DNA from: Lingula anatina
Taxonomy: Eukaryota > Brachiopoda > Lingulata > Lingulida > Lingulidae
Direction of reading: 5' to 3'
Assembly: GCF_001039355.2 (NCBI RefSeq)
Contig: NW_019773670.1
Span: 214,926 to 278,925 of the forward strand
Length of the DNA: 64,000 nt
This document shows positions 36,891 through 51,600 of the stretch, in pieces (position 1 is the first letter of the stretch; each line of letters begins with the position of its first letter). The position numbers and the translations under genes were made by a program. Under the pieces are notes generated by a model. The model worked only from the letters and a program-made list of their open reading frames with translations. It searched no databases and was not told the DNA's origin.

Positions 36891-39295
36891 GTCAACAGAA
36901 TAGGACTTGAAAAGAAATTACCACCAGCAGAACTATGTGCAAACAAAGTATTTGTGCATTGGCAGAACCAAAACTCATTTACTCTATGTATGTTACAGCA
37001 GAAAGTGCTTTATCCTGTACTTTGTCATGCAAATTGATCATTAGACACTCGTCATAATACTTCACGTGCTTGATACCATGCCATTTATACTTTACAGAGC
37101 CAGCCTATCACCTAAAGTCAGGGCCAAGGATTTGCTGACAGCAAACTATAAATCAGAGAAATCTGCACCTGAAAGGGCTATTCTCAGTCTAGAAGATAAT
37201 GTTACAAATTTCGAGGCACACATGAAATCAAGCTTGGAGGATATAATACTTATGAATATCAAGTCATATCTATGTTCTTCAAGAAGTATCTTTCCTTTTT
37301 CAATAATGATCTGCTGTTTTTATCTCTCAACAATTGCCTTGAATTGATACCACTTTTACATATATTGATTTTAGTATCACAATACAGTCTCAAATTTGGG
37401 GGAAAATTAGAGAATACTGAGGCATTTCTTGTAGCATTCTTTCTGTTGTGCTTAGTATAATCAGCAGCATGTTGGGCTATCAAACTACTGAATAATATAA
37501 TAAATGAATTAGAAATTTTCCTAGAAGACAGATTTAACAGATACCCCCTTTGATCAACTCTACCATGATGTTGATAAATATGTGAGCATAGAAAAAGTTG
37601 ATCAAGAAATTCATGTCAATTTAATAATGCAGTTGCACACAACTGAAAATACATAAGGATCCCCCAGAGTTTCTAAATACTGAGAGACCCCAACCTCTCC
37701 CCATCATACTGCATGGGCTTTCTGTCATTGGGACCATTCCCACAGATATTTGGATAGCTCTATCTCCCTGGGGAGTCTAACTAAATTGCTGTCAACTCAA
37801 CTGGCTTAAATGTCTGTCAAGCCTAGTAAAACTGTTAGGTGGTAATTATCTTTACCTCCTAGCTGATTTGGTAGGCATGACAGACATTCACGCCCCGGTT
37901 AGTTGATAGCAATTTAGTGAGACTCCCCAGGGAATTAGTCCGATCCAGATGGATCAATCTAGGTATGGAAACCAAGTCATTGTTTCAGTCTCTGTCATTG
38001 TTTCAGTAGATGGGGTATGAAGATTTACTTAATGTGGTGTATGGCAACGTCTGGATCTTTTCAATGGGCAGAAATTACCAATCTTTCAGGTACAAGATTT
38101 TAGAATCCTAAAAATGATATTTCTATTTAGCATTTGTGATGATTTTACTGCACAGAGTAGAACTATGGCCTAGGATAGCCTGCTTTTCAATTCTGTTGCT
38201 ACCAATCAATAGTTAAGTTGCAATTTAAAGAAACTATGGCTTAAAAATACAGTATCTGTAAAATTCAGCTCTCCCTTTGAAAAGATGCAAGTCATTACAG
38301 TATATAAACCAAGTCTCTGTCAGGTCTCTGAACCTTAAACCATGAGCTATGAAGAAGGATCATGCCTACTGAAGGAAGTGATACTATAAGCAGAGTAAAC
38401 CCGTGCATTAGGCTACAAACTAACAGTGCATTCACTGTCAAAACTAGATTACATGCAAATTGCTCTCACACAAATCTCAATTGAAGGCTGGCCTGCAGCT
38501 CATGTATCATTTCTGTGAGTTCATATAATAAGTGTGCCTTTGGAATGTCTTCATGCCATATGTCATACGTTGACCGAATTGTTCATGAAAACACACCATT
38601 ATTTCAAGGTAGCATGGCATTCTTAATATGATCTATGGCTTTTTGTCTTCAAGCAGCAAAATGGTTCAGTGTTGGCAGTTGCATAAATCAATGTGAGAAG
38701 GCATAATATAAAAGTTGAAAAACTATGTGCACAGAAATGTTAAGTGGCATAATTCAAGTTTGCTGAGGTCCTTTTCACACCAAGCAGTACATCTTATACT
38801 GCACATACACTTTAGTTTCATTTCATTAAAAGCAATAAATTGGTTATTACTATTTTCATTATTTTATTTTCATTCATTTTTTTATTATAATTATTTTATC
38901 ATTTATTTATTAAATATATACCCTAACTCCATTTTAAATTTTTTCTAATCTTTGTCTTGCAACTGCTTCTCAAATGTGATTTCCAATACATTCAATTATA
39001 TTTCCAAGTCTGCCAACACTGGATAAGAAACCAATTAAAAATGCCAACACTGGGTAAGAAACATCAATTAAAAAAATCATCTTCTACCAAGCAGGGAATT
39101 ACAAACATAGGTAAAAAGTGAATCAGGAAGGAAACCACTCAGTGCCAGGTGCAAAACAGACACACAGCTCAAAACAGAGTACATACTTTTCCAACCGATG
39201 CCAAGTAAAACCCCTGTGGACATGTAGAGGGTTNTCAAATGTTTACAGCTAAAAATATCAATAACTCATATCAATCAATATTAAAAGATAAATTT

Positions 39296-39347
<52 letters not shown>

Positions 39348-39660
39348 GTGTTGCAGTAAAATAGAGTAGTACTTCATTCCCACACACCTATTTTGAACAA
39401 ATCACTTTCATTATTCCTTTTTGAGATGTTTATACTAGTTTCAGCAATTTTTTCATCAACACCCAATTTTCACCTATATTGCTAATCACACTTTACAAAT
39501 TTAATATTTAAACTGTTGTAATATTTACCATCATCATTAATGTTATAATTGATTTTTCTCTTTTTTTTTTCAATTAAAATCAGGGAAATCATATTCAGCC
39601 AGCATTAAAACTCTAAAAACATCAAGTCCCAAAAGCCTTTTTTGGTTTCTTTTATTACTT

Positions 39661-39692
<32 letters not shown>

Positions 39693-42600
39693 GTCAACAG
39701 AATAGGACTTGAAAAGAAATGAACACCAGCAGAACTAAGTGCAAACAAAGTATTTGTGCATTGGCAGAACTTCAGCCAAGACTCATTTACTCATGTATGT
39801 TACAGCAAAAAATGCTTTATCCTGTACTTTGTCATGCAAATTGATCATTAGACACTCGTCATAATACTTCATGTGCTTGATACCATGCCATTTATACTTT
39901 ACAGAGCCAGCCTATCACCTAAAGTCAGGGCCAAGGATTTGCTGATAGCAAACTATAAATCAGAGAAATCTGCACCTGAAAGGGCTATTCTTAGTCTAGA
40001 AAATAAAGTTACAAATTTTGAGGCACACATGAAATCAAGCTTGGAGGATATAATACTTATGAATATCAAGTCATATCTATGTTCTTCAAGAAGTATCTTT
40101 TCTTTTTCAATAATGATCTGCAGTTTTTATCTCTCAACAATTGCCTTGAATTGATACCACTTTTACATATATTGATTTTAGTATCACAATACAGTCTCAA
40201 ATTTGGGGGAAAATAAGAGAATACTGAGGCATTTCTTGTAGCATTCTTTCTGTTGTGCTTAGTATAATCAGCAGCATGTTGGGCTATCAAACTATTGAAT
40301 AATATAATAAATGAATTAGAAAATTTCCTAGAAGACAGATTTAACAGATACCCCCTTTGATCAACTCTACCATGTTGATAAATATGTGAGCATAGAAAAA
40401 GTTGATCAAGAAATTCATGTCAATTTAATAATGCAGTTGCACACAACTGAAAATACATAAGGATCCCCCAGAGTTGGCATGGGCTTTCTGTCATTGGGAC
40501 CATTCCCACAGATATTTGGATAGCTCTATCTCCCTGGGGAGTCTAACTAAATTGCTATCAACTCAACTGGCTTAAATGTCTGTCAAGCCTAGTAAAACTG
40601 TTAGGTGGTAATTATCTTTACCTCCTAGCTGATTTGGTAGGCATGACAGACATTCACGCCCCGGTTAGTTGATAGCAATTTAGTGAGACTCCCCAGGGAA
40701 TTAGTCCGATCCAGATGGATCAATCTAGGTATGGAAACCAAGTCATTGTTTCAGTCTCTGTCATTGTTTCAGTAGATGGGGTATGAAGATTTACTTAATG
40801 TGGTGTATGGCAACATCTGGATCTTTTCAATGGGCAGAAATTACCAATCTTTCAGGTACAAGATTTTAGAATCCTAAAAATGATATTTCTATTTAGCATT
40901 TGTGATGATTTTACTGCACAGAATAGAACTACGGCCTAGGATAGCCTGCTTTTCAATTCTGTTGCTACCAATCAATAGTTAAGTTGTAATTTAAAGAAAC
41001 TATGGCTTAAAAATACAGTATCTGTAAAATTCAGCTCTCCCTTTGAAAAGATGCAAGTCATTACAGTATATAAACCAAGTCTCTGTCAGGTCTCTGAACC
41101 TTAAACCATGAGCTATGAAGAAGGATCATGCCTACTGAAGGAAGTGATACTATAAGCAGAGTAAACCCGTGCATTAGGCTACAAACTAACAGTGCATTCA
41201 CTGTCAAAACTAGATTACATGCAAATTGCTCTCACACAAATCTCAATAGAAGGCTCGCCTGCAGCTCATGTATCATTTCTGTGAGTTCATATAATAAATG
41301 TGCCTTTGGAATGTCTTCATGCCACATGTCATACGTTGACTGAATTGTTCATGAAAACACACCATTATTTCAAGGTAGCATGGCATTCTTAATATGATCT
41401 ATGGCTTTTTGTCTTCAAGCAGCAAAATGGTTCAGTGTTGGCAGTTGCATAAATCAATGTGAGAAGGCATAATATAAAAGTTGAAAAACTATGTGCACAG
41501 ATATGTTAAATGGCATAATTCAAGTTTGCTGAGGTCCTTTTCACACCAAGCAGTACATCTTATACTGCACATACACTTTAGTTTCATTTCATTAAAAGCA
41601 ATAAATTGGTTATTACTATTTTCATTATTTTATTTTCATTCATTTTTTGATTATAATTATTTTATCATTTATTTATTAAATATATACCCTAACTCCATTT
41701 TAAATTTTTTCTAATCTTTGTCTTGCAACTGCTTCTCAAATGTGATTTCCAATACATTCAATTATATTTCCAAGTCTGCCAACACTGGATAAGAAACCAA
41801 TTAAAAATGCCAACACTGGGTAAGAAACATCAATTAAAAAAACATCTTCTACCAAGCAGGGAATTACAAACATAGGTAAAAAGTGAATCAGGAAGGAAAC
41901 CACTCAGTGCCAGGTGCAAACAGACACACAGCTCAAAACAGAGTACATACTTTTCCAACCGATGCCAAGTAAAACCCTGTGGACATGTAGAGGGTAAACA
42001 AACGTCCTAAGCGTGCATCAATAATCCTACAATAAACAAACAAAAACATTGTACAATATATCAGTCAGTATAGTAGAACCACTGAAGGTGGATACACCAT
42101 GGCCCTAGCATTGTAGGACCAGTTACTGGTGGAAAAGGGGGGGGGGGGGGTACTCCCTCCCTCCCCCCCTCTTTAATCCCTAGGAAAATTCCATTGATGC
42201 AAACTTCAATAAATATCAATTTCTCCAAATTTGCACTCCACCTCCCATAATAACATCTTGGTTCAGGCAGTTTGGGCCATGCAGCAAGTTATCCACTCAG
42301 AAACGTTTCCTAGAAAACATGCAAAATTGGAAGGATAGCATTTTAAGAGGAGAAATAAATGTAAAGGGTTCCACCTCAAGTCTTACAGTCCTAACAGCAT
42401 ATAATGGTGTTTCACAAGCACATGATCATTGGTGCCGAAGGTCGGGGGGTGGGGGGGGGGGGGGGAGACGGGGGGACGGCAGCATTATGACTGAACACAA
42501 GGTGCTGCCTCTAACAACTTTTCACAAAATGCTTAAAAAAAAAAAAAAAAAAAAAAAATGGACACTGATTCACAACTGGATAGTGCCTCTTTGTAGAAGA

Positions 42601-45600
42601 ACTTCATTATAATTGAGGAAAAATATCAATCACACTCGAAAGGTATAAAACATTGCCTTGACAAAATCATTTTGACTTGTTACAACTGTGTTAGCTGTGA
42701 CAGCCATACAGAAAAAACATTACATCATTTCAATACATCCAGATTATCATTCCTGTTTCTATAACAAAAAAAAATAAAGCTTCTACGACACCCATGTTTG
42801 ACATGAAAATTCCATCCAACTTTGTTTAACTTAACACTGCAATACCATGGCAGGTAATTGGCATGACAAATCTAAATTAATAATGTCAGGAAATGAAAAA
42901 TTTCAGGAATTTCTCCACGTTGCTTCAAGTTATTGAAATAATTAATTCATCAACTTGAACAGTAAAATGAATTTAGAAATATGCAGTGATGGGACTAGAA
43001 TTATGTAATTACTTACAGTTATCAGTGATGTATAAAACAGAGATAACAAAGTCATGTTTTTGTGTATTTTGGTTACTCCATATAAACTACAGTCATCTTT
43101 TGGGTTTAAAATCAATTTATGACAGATGAAGTCATCATCACAGGTTTCCTTCAGATTAATCATACAAATGGTTCAGAGCAGTTCATTTAGGTTACAGTAC
43201 AAGTACCAGTCTCCATTTCAGTTTTGAATCAGGTTTTATTGATTGTGACGCCAAGCGAACTTCAAGTATCAACCCTAGAAAGAACTACCGCTGCAGTGAA
43301 TTTAGGTATTGATCAACTGGTATTTAAAACCAAGACCTTGTACTTGACTTCCAACCGAAAACCATTAGGCCCATTAATTAGTATCTGACATAAGTTATCT
43401 GTTGATAGATTTGTAAATACAGGGACCGAAATCTGAGAGCTTTCATATTTTTAATGCTCAATCAAAAGCCATTAAGATGCAGAATTATTTTACACAAAAT
43501 ATTTTAATGCCACAAATGTTCAGAAGATCTTTTCTCAGACACAGGAACTGATAGTACTTCAGATAAAATGTGTGACTTTGTGTTGGTTTTAAATAAGGAT
43601 CACTTTACAAAACATACTATATTTTCTAGTACTGCTACAATAGGTGGAATTCCGTGGTTAAATTAAATTCACTTTCAAAAGACATTTCCACCTCAACCTA
43701 CTAAATGTAGTATGCTGGACTTAAAAGGTCTTAATATCAGATAAAGTAATTCCCCTATTCTAATATTATTCAGATATGAAGTGTGACTTGGTGCAAGATG
43801 ATATAAGAGTTCTGTGACCTAGTAACCTTTCCTGAGGATGCAAGTTTGTTTTTTTTTTTTTTTTTTGATACTGTGAGTGTCACCAGTTACCTTCAGTGTA
43901 CCGGCCACATGGAAAACCAGGGACATAAACAGGCATACCACACGCCCCAAACGTATATCTATTACCCTAGAGTGAAACAATAAAAATTAAACCATAAAAT
44001 TGAAATATCCTGGAATGAAAAAAAATCTTTGTGTGCACCTTAAATCACCATTGGGTGATATTAAGCTGGCACACATTTATAGGTTCTTCAGTATATATGA
44101 TTATATGCACTCTAAAACAGCTATAGGAAAAAAACAAGATCATCCTTTTATTTCTCATTCTCACCGTTCCCCACATGTTTACCGTAATGAGAATGATGTA
44201 TTTTTCAATTCATGTATCAGCAATATGAGCTCGGAGAAGGTAAAGAGTGGATATCTGAAAACTGTTTTAAGCAAATTACATTATTATTTTTTCTCTGCAA
44301 GACCAAGTTGGTGCACTGCCTGAAACCACAAAGTTATATGAATTACTTTTCTTCCTCTTTTTTTTTGTGATTCATAAGATGATATGAGGATGTAATAATC
44401 TGTAGCCTTTTTTAATGTTTTCTTTCTTTCTTTTCTTACAGTATCCTTTTGAGAAAACCAATCTGGCCTGAAACCAAAGAAAGAAAGCAGATATTATGCC
44501 AGAATGAAATATTTATAAAAATCTTCCCTAGTGAGCAGCAAATGAGAAGGGTAAATTCATATGAGAATCTTATCTATTTCCAGCTAGGTAGTAATTCCTT
44601 TCTCATTATCAACTCACTAAGGGACATCTCATCAATAGATTAGAGGAAATAGGACTGAGTACAAGCATTAAATATAAAAAAGAATAAATAATTATTCATA
44701 GGCTGAATCTGCTTACAGATGATTGTGTAAAATATAATAGTAAATATACTATAAACATTTTAAACAAAATTTAAAAGAGGTGTTAAACAATATAGCAGTA
44801 ACTTCTTATAATAAAAGGAAATGTTAAAACCATACAAAGAAGTGAAAGAGCTCTTCAACTTGTCAGATTGATCCTAAAAAGAAAGAAAATATTATCCAGA
44901 CACACTGTGTCGGTCTAAAAAAATTTCATACAGCAATAAGATGCCCTTTTTTTTTTTACAAGACAACATATTTTGGAAGGATCTCTACTGAATAGATATA
45001 GACCACAATTATATAACAGAATCGTTTTTGCCTGCTTTGACAGGAAATGAACAACACATAACCAGACAGAGAGGGCATGGCAACTGAAGCCATCTCTACA
45101 GCCTGGCTGGACCCTTGGCACACAATGAGAGAGCACATTCAGAAAAGCAGACTAACATATCCACAGATCAAATATGGCAACAATCTTGCAGCATAAACCA
45201 TTTACAGACAATGAAAAGATTCCTTGGGGATTACACAATAAGCATTCAAGTGGGTCAGTCATATTTGATCCAAGGATCTGTTAGTCCACTGTTGTGAATG
45301 CGCTCTCTCTTTGTGTGCCAAGTGTCTGACCGGGCTGTAGAGATGGCTTCAGTTGCCATGCCCTCTCTGTCTGGTTATGTGTTGTTTATTTCCTGTCAAA
45401 GCAGGCAAAAACAACGCATTCAGAACAGTGGACATAGGCCCCATTTAGAATAAAGGACTAGCTAGTCCGCAGGTCAAATATGGTGGACCCACTTGAATAC
45501 TTCCCCACGGGATATCTATTCAGTGTCTATTACCGGATTAGACGGCAAGTCTTGTAGTGGGTCGCCATATTTGACCCACGGACTAGCTAGTCCCCTATTC

Positions 45601-48600
45601 TGAATGGACCCTAACATATCCACGGATCAAATATGGTGACCTACAAAAAGACTCGCTGCTAAATTCCCGATTAGACACTGAATATATTTCCCGCGGGGAT
45701 TATGCAACAAAAATTCAACAGGATCAGCCATATTTGATCTGTTGATCTGCTGTTCTGTTTGCGCTCAGAAGCACACCGAATACCAAGCAATCTCATATGT
45801 TGAAGTTCTCCAATTAATTTGACAAATTGTTATTTGAGTTTAAGACACAGGTGCAAGTCAAAAGAATTCTTGTAGGACAATGTTAAAACAATTATCCTTA
45901 AGTCTGGCTTACATATTAAGGGAGCAGTTACACTTGACAAGGCATTTATTTTTTTCACTTCTGACTACAAGAGAATACCTTACCAAGTAAAAAGTAGGAT
46001 CAATGGGGTGTAGAAATCTTCTGTGCCCAGGAAGCTTAGGAAATGCATCAATTTGTCTCTGAATGGGGTTCTGCATTTCTGAAATGATAAAAAGCCACTT
46101 CTTTGCAAGACTCCACTAAACATGACAATATTTTCATTTGTATTTTATTAAAAATATATCATTTTATATCCAATGTGCCTAATAAATGCAATTTTCATCA
46201 TAATCATAACTGTTCTAATATTCAAATGAAAATCGAATAAAAATTAAAGTTTTTCTTGGAAACTTATGCATAGTGACTATTATTATATTTATTACTTAAT
46301 TGTACTAAGTCAGACAAAAAAAATGGAACAAAAAATTATCATGAAGAATATCATGATAAGAGAAGCAAGTACTAGTAATTGGGCTGTCACAGCTTTAGAT
46401 CGATTCAACTAGATCGACCTAAATCCCTGGGGATTTACGCTAAATAGCTGTCAGCCGAGCGCGCACTATAGTTAATTACCCCCTTACAGCTTTTAGTAGG
46501 TGGGACAGACATTTAAGCCAGCTAAGCTGACAGTAATCTAGTGAGACTCCCCACAGGGATAGATCAATCTAAAATCTGTGGGAATGGGGTCTAAGTGAAA
46601 AAATTAATGTGGTGGCCTAATCCGATATATGTTCTGGTAAGCTAAGTTATGCATGCAAAGTTTTGTAGCTTCATTGTTCTCCACTAAGTAGTGGGATGTA
46701 GACAAAAGACTTCAAAAGGTTCAACACCACCACCCATTTACATAACGACCATCTTTTAACAATACATAACCTGTTTAATTCAGTCATAAAAACAGACACC
46801 TTCACACAATTTACTAATGATTAGATTTATTGCCACCAAGAGATTTCAATGAATAATCAACAAAGCCTTCTTCCACTTTATCATTCACATGATTCCATCT
46901 ACTAGGAATTTTTATCAAGGAGATATTAATCAAAATATCCTCTGGAGCTAGACTCATAATACACCCAGCTGTTTGCTTTGACCCGATTCAGCTGATATAT
47001 TCTAGGTAATATCATGGATGAAGGTTGTAAAAAACTGACAATTCTGAAAATGTAGCTTGCAATTTCTCATCACATTTGGACCATATGCAATAAAAGGGTC
47101 TAAATGAAGACTGAAAATCCTGAAATCAGGCATAATCCTGAAAACTTTCACCCATGTAATATTCATTTGAAAATACATCACCAACAGTAACACATTCAGC
47201 TTATAACCATGAACTGTAACCGGATAAGAAATTAACAAATAGATGAAAAACAAACAACTCAGAAGCAGTTGTGAACAATGCTTCTGATCCCTCCCTGTTA
47301 CTGAGTAAACTCATTATTTGTTTTCTCAGTTACAGGATGATACATAAAGCAGTGGTTGTCTCCAGATGACAAATCAACAAGAGGCAGCAAAGTATGGAAA
47401 ATTGTGTCATGTGCAGAAGTATGGACCTTAAAACCCCTTTACACTGGACAGCGTCCTTTTTGCAGCATTCTTTATGCAACTAAAAAACTGCCATCCCTGT
47501 GGTCATAGAAAGGAGGCACAAGATCGCTTGCAAAATGGTTGCAAAATGAATGCTCAATGATCAGCCAGTTGTATTTTTTTTTACTCTCAAGTGGGACTTT
47601 AAGAACGCCATCTAGTGTAAAGGGGGCTTTACCTCCAGCTTTGCCAGATCTGTTTAACTACCAGGTGTGATGGTGTGCATTACCAATGTTCCACACGCTG
47701 GATAACTTTAGGGCCCATTCCCAATGGAACTATCTACTAGAATGAAAGTTTAATTGGAGACGGGTCCTTGGGCACAATCCACTGGTTCAACACTTTGATG
47801 ACAAGCGACCCGATATATATTTTTGTGTTTCAGCTAACAATGGCTAATTATAAAATCATGTGAAAATAGTGGTAAAACTATCTGGTATACTAGCACATTC
47901 TTGCTAGATCTAGGAGTCATGTAGCCCTGTTTATGCTGATGGTTCAAATATTATGATTTCTGTGGAACTGGCATTAGTAAGTTACACTGCTGTTATCCAA
48001 AAATTGAACAGATTTAATTGAAAGAAGCAATGAATTAATTTGCAGTGTCTTTTTTTTTCCTGGTACCAGTATTCAATAATTTCGAAAACTCTGCTGAAGG
48101 CAACCTAACTGGATAATGATCACATGGAGCCTCTCTTGTGAAGTTAATCAATATCAGTCTGAGTAGACAAAGACTATATAAACTGTCAGAGCATGCAATG
48201 CATTGTGTGTATCATCAGGTTTAATTGCCATTACCATGGCTTCTGGTATCTTAATACTTAGCAGAGACAATGAGAGAAGGAAGTTAAGTAACTGAAAGAC
48301 ATTAAGGCCATGTGGATCATCCAAAGAGACTGTTTGTGCGGCCATGTTTGTCATTGCTGTAACAATAGGTTTTTACAATCTTAACACCTTTTCAAACACT
48401 GAAGCACATGAGTAAACAATTGTTTGTGGTTAATTGCTTGTTAACATTGGAGTGACAATGTGGATATCTTACATTTTTCATTATGATTGTGCTTTCAGTA
48501 GGAATGATTAATAAACTGATTAAATAATGACTGAAATGATCCCACCTCATACAAAGAACACATTACATTCTACATTCCAATGCTTGAATAAAATATCATT

Positions 48601-51600
48601 ATGTAACATTTAATGTGTAGCTACTACATATTTCTAGTGCAGCATCAAATAAAACTGTAAGGGCAGTTCTATTACTGCATCCTATCCAACCATCTGCAAG
48701 TGGCTCTCATTACTAATAATTCCTCATAGAAAAGGATTCTTCTCCGGGAAATCAATGTTTTGTCTGTGGCACATGCCCATGGCCAGGAAGTGACAGTAAA
48801 TCTGGGGAAAAGAAACACTTTGCGTTTCTGGCAAACAGTTCAAGAAAACAACTACATTTTGAACAAGAAAACAAGAATGATTATTGGGTTCTGCAGCACA
48901 AGGAAACAGCTGCAGATGCTTAATGTGTCGATATATAGCATGCAATCTAGTAGTATGTCTCATCATATCATCTAAGTGTTATCAGATGAACAAAAGAACA
49001 CAGCTGTCTGTCTAAGAGTTACTGTTGCCAAAGGGAAGCAATAATGTACCACGTTTAAAGATAACCACATACTAAATGTCTGCAACCCAAGGAATGTTGC
49101 ATTAAATGGAAGTTTTTTTTTTTTTTTTTTTTTTGTTACAATTCATTCATTGTCAAAAAATAAATTGAATAATTCCATGAATCTTTATTGTACTTATCTG
49201 TCATTCTATATAAAAGTACACTTATAGCACTTTGCATGTACATAAGTGAATTATTAAACACATTCAAAAACAGATTCACACATTTATTAAATCCTAAAGT
49301 GAACAAAATTAACAAAAAGAAGTCAGTTACTGCTATCAAATGCTAACTCTCTATTTTATACTGTACCATTAGTACCTGCACCAGTAATCAAACCCTACAT
49401 ATGATGGCAATATGAAGCCAATCGGATTTTCCATCTTAGTAAGGAATAATTTAAACCACTGCTTCCCAGATTTAGACTTAACCTCGATTTAACACCATGG
49501 ACCTCCCCCCCCCCCCCCCCAAAACCCCTCCAGGTTGCAATAAAAGTAAAATTATAGTTTGGATGATACAAAGCCCACATGGCCAAAGATATTCACCACT
49601 TGACAAATAGATCATAAGATCACTTATAAAAAACTTATTTCTGGGTGGCACTAATGTCAGATCATTTCTGCCAAAGTGTAAATTTCCTGTTGAAATTTAG
49701 AACTGTCAACATATGTTTTACACTGACATATTCAAAGTACTTCAATATACAACTATGCATTTGTTGGATTCTGCTTCCAAGCTCCATTTTTACAAAAAGT
49801 ATTAGCTTATGTTTTCCTAGACCAAAGAAATAAACTTTTCAAAACTTGCACGTTTACATAAACAAACTTATTAATTCTGTTTCTGGACACACCAAGTTCT
49901 TCACTGGCTCTTAATCTTCATAACTTGTCATGTTAACATACTTGACCTTGCTTGTGGCATGTCAAAAAGAAGTAGAAGTTTCTGAGATATCCAGTGGGCA
50001 CAAAGTTCTGTGACATCATTTGAAACATCTCCCTCTGTTTGTGCTCTGGGTTAACCCTGAGCTAATCCACAAGACCAAATCTCAAGAGTAAACAATGAAG
50101 GCTAATGTGTTAAAATCAAACAAGGTCAAGCATTATTGTGTTCCAAAAAATTCACAAACATGCAAGTTCTTGTCTTGTGCACGTGGAAGGAATATATTCT
50201 TGTGCTCTGGTTCAAAAGGTGAAAAAGTGGGACAAAAAACAAATCACAGTTCAAAACCCTTTTTGGGCAGATTTTGGCAATAATGTTCCTAGCTATAGTG
50301 ATTAGCAAAGCTGAGCAACATTATTACTTATACATTTTGGACACCCCTCTCCCCCACCCACACCCACTTACAACCATATTATTTATACAATCTAGATACC
50401 CCCCCCCAACCACACACACACACATCCCCCTACAACCACATTACCTATACATTTTGGATATCCCTCTCCCCCACCCACACCCGCCTACAACCATATTACT
50501 TATACAATCTAGGTCCCCCCCCACCCACATCCACCTACTAGTACACCACCCATCCCACACACTTCCCTTGGTCTGTATTAAGTAATTGCAACCTTATGTA
50601 TTAATGTGTATTTCTTATCTTAAATAATAATAATCATTTTACCTTATCTTACTGAGCAATATAAAACTGCAAGCATAATACAAGAAATTATCACAACCTC
50701 ATACTTTCATTAATGCACATTGAACAGCTGCAGTGTTCACCAGTGACAGCCTGGCTGAACCACCTGATAGGAAACTAGCTCTTTGTTCAGCTGCAGGGCC
50801 AACATACTAGTAGTTACAATATTTCATACACCTAACATAAAAGCAGAGATAAGGGGTTGAATCCTGACACTATTAATAACATCAGAGAGGCATTTAACCA
50901 CCCACTCCTTTCCTTTTTTTTTTTTTTCGATCTTCAGCCATGTCAGTATCAGGTTGTTTATTAGATAGGCTATCTAACCTCCCCCTCACCATAATATATC
51001 ACCACCCACCCTTAAATTATTGGAGTTAAACGGTACAATAATGAGGGGCATGAATAATACCAAAATAACATACACATTTTTTTTCCATCACTGGCTTATT
51101 ACATTAAAGAACGCACTTCCCTAGGAGATAACAGCGAACAAAATTTTTACCCAGTCCAATGTTTTAAAAGAAGGGCATTTAAGTGCAAAATGCTTGTCAT
51201 AACTAAAAGATAAATTATCTATCAACTATCTTTTTGGTGTTGGGATTTGTGAATGCATAAATCCACACAACAATTCTTGGTACCTGCATTTTGTACCTGG
51301 CTGATCATATTTCTTGTAAGTTATGTAGAACTCAATAAAACTGATGCTAATCTGAGGTGATAAAAACACATGTATGGGAAACTGTGACTCAAGCACTCAC
51401 AACCTTTAACCAGAGAGCCACAGATCATATAGTGGGATATGTTTTTTATGGTAATAATCTGTGGCCAACACAAGAAATATTGTTGTTTAAATATCACATT
51501 CAGCTGGTAAAAAAATTAACTCATATGCCCTCTGAGAATAAACAACATGAAATGTGTCAAATATTGGTATACATATTTGTTGCAGATGTTTGCAACTTTA

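Larger units (their letters stand above)
36434..39233. repeat. 2.8-kb direct repeat, copy 1
   Basis: Nearly identical, base for base, to 39237-41996, with scattered substitutions, small indels, (GT)19 against (GT)23 and one longer indel near 37675-37710. It includes a truncated phosphatase exon 4 at its right end (39187-39233), which has an extra C in the CCC run and lacks the 3' splice site. The copies abut at an undetermined base (n at 39234). All of it lies in intron 4. Confidence 0.9.

Noticed and set aside
47700-47720. Another MITE end (TTAGGGCCCATTCCC)
   Set aside because: The left-end motif is convincing, but no matching right end with the same flank was found nearby.
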